DNA of 64,000 bases from Halosimplex rubrum (GTDB lineage Archaea; Halobacteriota; Halobacteria; Halobacteriales; Haloarculaceae): NCBI RefSeq assembly GCF_013415885.1, contig NZ_CP058910.1, positions 1,488,001 through 1,552,000 on the forward strand. The letters run 5' to 3'. Made by a program: the position numbers and the translations under genes. This document shows positions 60,557-64,000 of this stretch, one piece after another. Position 1 is the first letter of the stretch. Each line of letters begins with the position of its first letter. Under the pieces are notes generated by a model. It ran no database searches and had not been told where the DNA came from. It saw nothing but the letters and a program-made list of their open reading frames with translations.

Positions 60557-60703
60557 ACCGTCGGATCGTCCGGCAGCCCGTTAACAGTTCCTCGACGGAC
60601 CGCTCCCTGTCGCCGTCGATCGTCCTGAACCGGTCCGTGGGGAGTCGTTACCCCCGATGTTGAGGTCGCCGACCCAACCGTCGCGAGCGCCTACGGAGAG
60701 ACG

Positions 60704-61657
60704 ATGGATATCGCAGATGACATCGCGGCGGAGATCGGCGACACACCGCTCGTCAGACTGGACTCGTTCGCCGACAACCTCGCGGGCAAGGTCGAGTCGT
60801 TCAACCCCGCCGGCTCGGTGAAAGACCGCATCGGCGCGGCCATGCTCGACCGCGCCGAGCGCATGGGCCACCTCGACGAGGCCGACCTGGTCGTCGAGGC
60901 GACCTCCGGCAACACGGGCATCGGGCTGGCGACGGCCTGCGCCGCTCGCGGCTACGACCTCGTGCTGACGATGCCCGAGTCGATGAGCGAGGAACGCCGC
61001 GCGTTGCTGTCGGCGCTCGGTGCCGAGGTCGTGCTCACCCCCGCCGACGGCGGGATGGACGGCGCCATCGAGGCCGCCGAGACCATCGCCGACGAGCGGG
61101 ACGGCGTCGTCGCCAGCCAGTTCGAGAACATCGCCAACCCCGAAGCTCACCGCTCGACGACCGGCCCCGAAATCTACGAGGACACCGACGGCGAGGTCGA
61201 CGCCTTCGTCGCCGGCGTCGGGACGGGCGGAACGATCACCGGCGTCTCCGAGTACCTCAAGGAGGAGCGAGGGGCCGACGTGGAGAGCGTCGCCGTCGAA
61301 CCCGCCGACTCGCCCGTGCTCTCGGGCGGCGACGCCGGGTCGCACTCGATCCAGGGGATCGGCGCCGGGTTCGTCCCCGAGATCCTGCGGACCGAACTGG
61401 TCGACGAGGTCCGCACCGTCGAACACGAGCGGGCGGTCGAGACGACCCGCAAGCTCGCCCGCGAGGAGGGGATCCTGACCGGCGTCTCCGCCGGCGCCGC
61501 GCTGGCCGCGGCGAGCGAGGTCGCCCGCGAGCGCCCGGACGACCTGGTGGTCGTCGTCCTCCCCGACACCGGCGAGCGCTACCTCTCGACGGACCTCTAC
61601 GAACCGGCCACCGTCAGCCACTGGGAGGCGAACGAACCCGCCCCCGCCGACGACTGA
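60704..61657 (+). CDS. PLP-dependent cysteine synthase family protein
   Basis: A 317-residue enzyme starting [19 protein letters not shown]. The pyridoxal phosphate lysine lies in [12 protein letters not shown], the substrate loop is [12 protein letters not shown], and the phosphate-binding loop is [15 protein letters not shown]. It makes cysteine from O-acetylserine or O-phosphoserine and sulphide; cystathionine beta-synthase activity is an alternative within the fold. The length is standard for CysK/CysM. Confidence 0.92.
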   Translation: MDIADDIAAEIGDTPLVRLDSFADNLAGKVESFNPAGSVKDRIGAAMLDRAERMGHLDEADLVVEATSGNTGIGLATACAARGYDLVLTMPESMSEERRALLSALGAEVVLTPADGGMDGAIEAAETIADERDGVVASQFENIANPEAHRSTTGPEIYEDTDGEVDAFVAGVGTGGTITGVSEYLKEERGADVESVAVEPADSPVLSGGDAGSHSIQGIGAGFVPEILRTELVDEVRTVEHERAVETTRKLAREEGILTGVSAGAALAAASEVARERPDDLVVVVLPDTGERYLSTDLYEPATVSHWEANEPAPADD

Positions 61658-61726
61658 GACCGGGCGATCTTCCTTTTCGGCGCGCGCTGTCGCGCGCTTT
61701 CATGCGCGCGACGAAACTGCGCGAGG

Positions 61727-61751
61727 GATGAGCGACCGTAGGGAGCGAATC
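61727..61751. repeat. Degenerate hairpin module (minus orientation)
   Basis: On the minus strand the loop is TCCCTACGGTC, matching the TCnCTnCGnTC consensus. The flanking 7-bp arms pair at five of seven positions. Confidence 0.45.
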
Positions 61752-61906
61752 GGCTGGGGAGGTGTGTGGCTGTTTGCGGTGCTGTGCGGGACGGTGCTGT
61801 CCTGGCGGACTGAAAGGGCGAGGCGCGCTCGCGTTCACTTCAGTCGTCTGGGCGGGCCACTATTCGAGCGAGTCGTGCGAGCGAGAATATCCCGCCTCAG
61901 CGACCG

Positions 61907-62041
61907 CGAGCGCGTCGAGGGCTTTCAGTGCTTGCTGTCGTCTGCGGTCACCTCGATTCAGAGCGAGCGCGTCGAGGGCTTTCAGTGCTTGCTGTCGTCT
62001 GCGGTCACCTCGATTCAGAGCGAGCGCGTCGAGGGCTTTCA
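61907..62041. repeat. 57-bp tandem repeat, two full copies plus 21 bp
   Basis: Perfect copies at 61907-61963 and 61964-62020, with a partial third to 62041. The unit begins CGAGCGCGTCGAGGGCTTTC. 57 is divisible by three, so frames stay open; on the minus strand it would encode KALDALALNRGDRRRQQAL twice. Coding is doubtful, because nothing else supports a gene. Confidence 0.9.
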
Positions 62042-62124
62042 CCGGTAGCCGTCGAGCACAGTAATCGATCCAGCTAGCCAGCGTGCCGAGAATCTCCACC
62101 GTCCACGAACGACAACAGAACCAG

Positions 62125-62922
62125 CTACTTCACCCGGCCGACGGTGACGAAGAAGGGGACCGTCTCGGTGCGGACGTACGCCTCCTCGCCCATCTGGTCG
62201 ACCACATCGCGGCCCATCGCGCGCCAGGCCGAGCGCAGGTCGTCGTACTCGCCCTCCGACGTATCCCCGGACAGGATCGTCTCGCGGTCGTCGGCCAGCC
62301 CCTCGCCGGTCACTTTCCTGCGGGCGGCCTCGACGGCGGCCTCGGAGTAGGGCGGCGCCACCACGCGCTCGTGGTCGTACCGGCGGGTCGACACCACCTC
62401 CAGCCCGGCCGCCTCGAACACCCCCCGAGCGCCGGCGCCGAGGGTCACGTCCGTCTCGACGCCGTCGAGGAATCGCTCGCGGGCGCGGCGGGCCAGCGGC
62501 GGTTCGGCGTCGACGGTCGAGTCCACCGTGACCGCGCCGTTGTCAGGCTCGACGGCCGCGACCAGGTCCGAGGAGACGCGGGCGAACTCCGCGACCGCCT
62601 CGGCGGGGTCGGGGAGGTTGATCAGCAGCGCCTGGCAGACGACCAGGTCGAACGCGTCGGCGCGGAAGGGGAGACGCGTCGCGTCGGCGCGGACGACGGG
62701 TCCCACCTCGCTCGCGGCGGCGAGCAGCCGCGGGTCGGCGTCGGCGCCGACGACCTCTGCGCCGCTCTCCGCGGCGAGGACGCGGGTGAGTTCGCCCGTC
62801 CCGCAGCCCACGTCGAGGACTCGCTCGCGGGTCGCGAGGTCGAGATCCGTCAGGGCTTCGCGGGAGTCGGCCCACATGCCCTCGCGGGTCGTCTCCAGGT
62901 AGTCGGCGCTGAACTCTCGCAC
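62125..62922 (-). CDS. Class I SAM-dependent methyltransferase
   Basis: A 265-residue protein. Motif I is RVLDVGCGTGELTRVLA (about 34-50), the acidic end of strand 2 is EVVGADADPRLL, motif II/III is RADAFDLVVCQALLINLPDP, and the post-motif region is regular. The substrate is not predictable; many haloarchaeal copies are generic. The start at ATG 62922 is the first Met; a long C-terminal region (about 190-265) may bind the substrate. Confidence 0.9.
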   Translation of the reverse strand: MREFSADYLETTREGMWADSREALTDLDLATRERVLDVGCGTGELTRVLAAESGAEVVGADADPRLLAAASEVGPVVRADATRLPFRADAFDLVVCQALLINLPDPAEAVAEFARVSSDLVAAVEPDNGAVTVDSTVDAEPPLARRARERFLDGVETDVTLGAGARGVFEAAGLEVVSTRRYDHERVVAPPYSEAAVEAARRKVTGEGLADDRETILSGDTSEGEYDDLRSAWRAMGRDVVDQMGEEAYVRTETVPFFVTVGRVK

Positions 62923-62990
62923 TGACCGTTCGTTCGCCCCCGCGGCCGCATAGGCGCGTCGGTCGACGGCGGTCGGTCCGCCCCAGCCGG

Positions 62991-64000
62991 CTACTCGACG
63001 TCGCGTTCGTAGAGCCAGCCGGCGCCGAGCGCGTCGGCGATGGCCTTCGGGTCGTCGACGTGGGGGGCCACGAGCGACCCGGGCGTGTCGTCGTGCTCGA
63101 CCTCGTCGGGGTCGGGGACGGTGAACTGCAGTTCCGGGCTCCGGTCGCCGCGGTCGAACTCGACGGTGGCGGTGTCGAACGTCCGGTCGACGAGGTCGGT
63201 CTCGACGGCGACGCTCCGTACGTCGTCGCGCTCGATCCGCTGCTGGGGCTCGTCGAACAGCGTGTCGTAGGCGACGAGGACGCCGTCGTAACAGCGGTAC
63301 TCCAGCGGGCCGTACCTGAGATAGCGAGTGGCGGCTCGGAGCGTCCCGAACGCGACGACGACGGCGATGGGAACCGCCGCGAGCCGAAGCGCGAAGACCG
63401 CGAGGAACGCGGCGACGGCGTAGAGAAAGACGACGGTGCTGGTCAGGGTGTAGAGGATCCCGCGGTAGAGCGCGTCGGCGACGGCGACCGCTCGCGAGGG
63501 GCGGGCGCGGAGGAGGGGGTCGCCGTCGGGTTCGACGACCGGTTCGGGTTCGATCTCGGTCTCCTTGCTGCCGTAGAGTCGGTAGAAGACGCCCCGCCTG
63601 TCGGGGTCGCGTTCGACCTGTATCGTCCGGAGGTCGTAGACGAGCTTGCCGGCGACGATCAGCGCCAGCACCGCCCCGCTGTCGACGCCGGAGGGACCGG
63701 CGACGAACAGGAGCGTGCCGACGCCGAAGACGTACTTAAACGGGGCCAGGACGACGGACCGCGGGGAGTGGTCGCGGTAGCCGCCGTCGCGGAAGTAGTC
63801 GGCGGCGGTCTCGACGCCGCGGGCGGCGAAGACGCCGACGCCACCGAGCAGCATCTGCCCGGTGGTCTCGGCCGTGATCGTCGGGTCCGCGAGCGCGAAC
63901 ATGAGGAACGCCGCGCCGAGCTCTATCGGCGCGAGGAGGACCACGAGCGTGACGAGCGTCGGTAGGTTTCGGAGGTACACCGGCGGGAGCGGTCCCGGGA
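62991..64000 (-). CDS. Membrane protein with PH-like domain, 5' end possibly outside the window
   Basis: The N-terminal half has four hydrophobic helices (LPTLVTLVVLLAPIELGAAFLMFAL, LLFVAGPSGVDSGAVLALIVAGKLVYDL and others) with RDGGYRDHSPRSVVLAPFKYV between them, recalling DUF6498 proteins. A second helix pair leads to a beta-rich C-terminal part (LEYRCYDGVLVAYDTLFDEPQQRIERDDVRSVAVE) that looks like a bacterial PH-like domain. The frame has a GTG at 63980 but stays open to the end of the window, so the true start is unknown. Confidence 0.65.
   Translation of the reverse strand, partial: PGPLPPVYLRNLPTLVTLVVLLAPIELGAAFLMFALADPTITAETTGQMLLGGVGVFAARGVETAADYFRDGGYRDHSPRSVVLAPFKYVFGVGTLLFVAGPSGVDSGAVLALIVAGKLVYDLRTIQVERDPDRRGVFYRLYGSKETEIEPEPVVEPDGDPLLRARPSRAVAVADALYRGILYTLTSTVVFLYAVAAFLAVFALRLAAVPIAVVVAFGTLRAATRYLRYGPLEYRCYDGVLVAYDTLFDEPQQRIERDDVRSVAVETDLVDRTFDTATVEFDRGDRSPELQFTVPDPDEVEHDDTPGSLVAPHVDDPKAIADALGAGWLYERDVE

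Larger units (their letters stand above)
61658..62124. other. GC-rich non-coding region after cysK with structured repeats
   Basis: About 467 bases without a supported gene. In order: a T-run and GCGCGC palindromes just after cysK (61668-61715, probable terminator); a hairpin module (61727-61751); a segment GGCGGACTGAAAGGGCGAGG (about 61806-61825) that I recall as recurring in haloarchaeal intergenic regions; and a 57-bp tandem repeat (61907-62041). A minus-strand frame of 79 codons (61860-62099) only mirrors the repeat. Confidence 0.55.

Noticed and set aside
61860-62099. A 79-codon minus-strand ORF with an internal duplicated peptide
   Set aside because: It consists mostly of the tandem repeat, has no ribosome-binding site or homologue I recognise, and the region looks non-coding.

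Overview
The window is a 64 kb stretch of chromosome from a halophilic archaeon (class Halobacteria). The evidence is the very GC-rich, strongly acidic coding style, archaeal ribosomal proteins S6e and L15e, RIO2 kinase, TrmB and bacterio-opsin-activator-type (HTH_10) regulators, phytoene synthase, a NuoCD fusion, and near-universal twin-arginine (Tat) signals on exported proteins. Genus cannot be fixed from the sequence; a cellulolytic member of the Haloarculaceae is a reasonable guess (inference). I see no tRNA, rRNA, CRISPR array, transposase or replication origin.

Layout. 1-31.8 kb is mostly housekeeping and transport: an acetyltransferase (cut by the window edge), S6e, a PiT phosphate permease, CstA, an ArsA/Get3-type ATPase, small conserved haloarchaeal proteins, a flippase-like membrane protein next to a truncated flavin reductase pseudogene, a DUF211/VIT1-like pair, a P-type cation ATPase, an SDR-MFS pair, a possible PD-(D/E)XK nuclease, RNase R, a membrane-anchored class C beta-lactamase-like hydrolase, phytoene synthase and L15e.

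30.7-49.3 kb is the outstanding region, a polysaccharide-degradation island. A TrmB-type regulator precedes seven closely spaced Tat-exported enzymes: three GH5 cellulase-like enzymes, a GH12 endoglucanase, a CE6/SASA-type acetylesterase, a GH10 xylanase-like enzyme and a GH5 mannanase-like enzyme. An eighth secreted protein of unknown function and a decayed gene fragment follow. Every one of these carries the same module of about 140 residues, usually C-terminal behind an acidic Thr-Pro-Asp-Glu linker, which I interpret as an uncharacterised carbohydrate-binding module. The enzymes would act together outside the cell on cellulose, xylan and mannan. Further on lie an orphan Tat-lipoprotein substrate-binding protein (51.5 kb) and a second TrmB regulator (53.8 kb), plausibly for uptake and sensing of the released sugars.

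49.5-64 kb returns to general functions: two DoxX proteins (one divergent from an HxlR regulator), RIO2, a stand-alone NuoCD, an HTH_10 regulator, a lipoate-ligase homologue, an M29 aminopeptidase, cysteine synthase, a methyltransferase and a membrane protein running off the end.

Non-coding structure of note: a family of hairpins with a conserved 11-nt loop (five in a row upstream of RNase R, one inside the ArsA gene, two elsewhere); a 27-bp motif found three times, two copies in inverted orientation around RIO2; a 79-bp palindrome; a Bat-like palindrome upstream of crtB; and a 57-bp tandem repeat after cysK.
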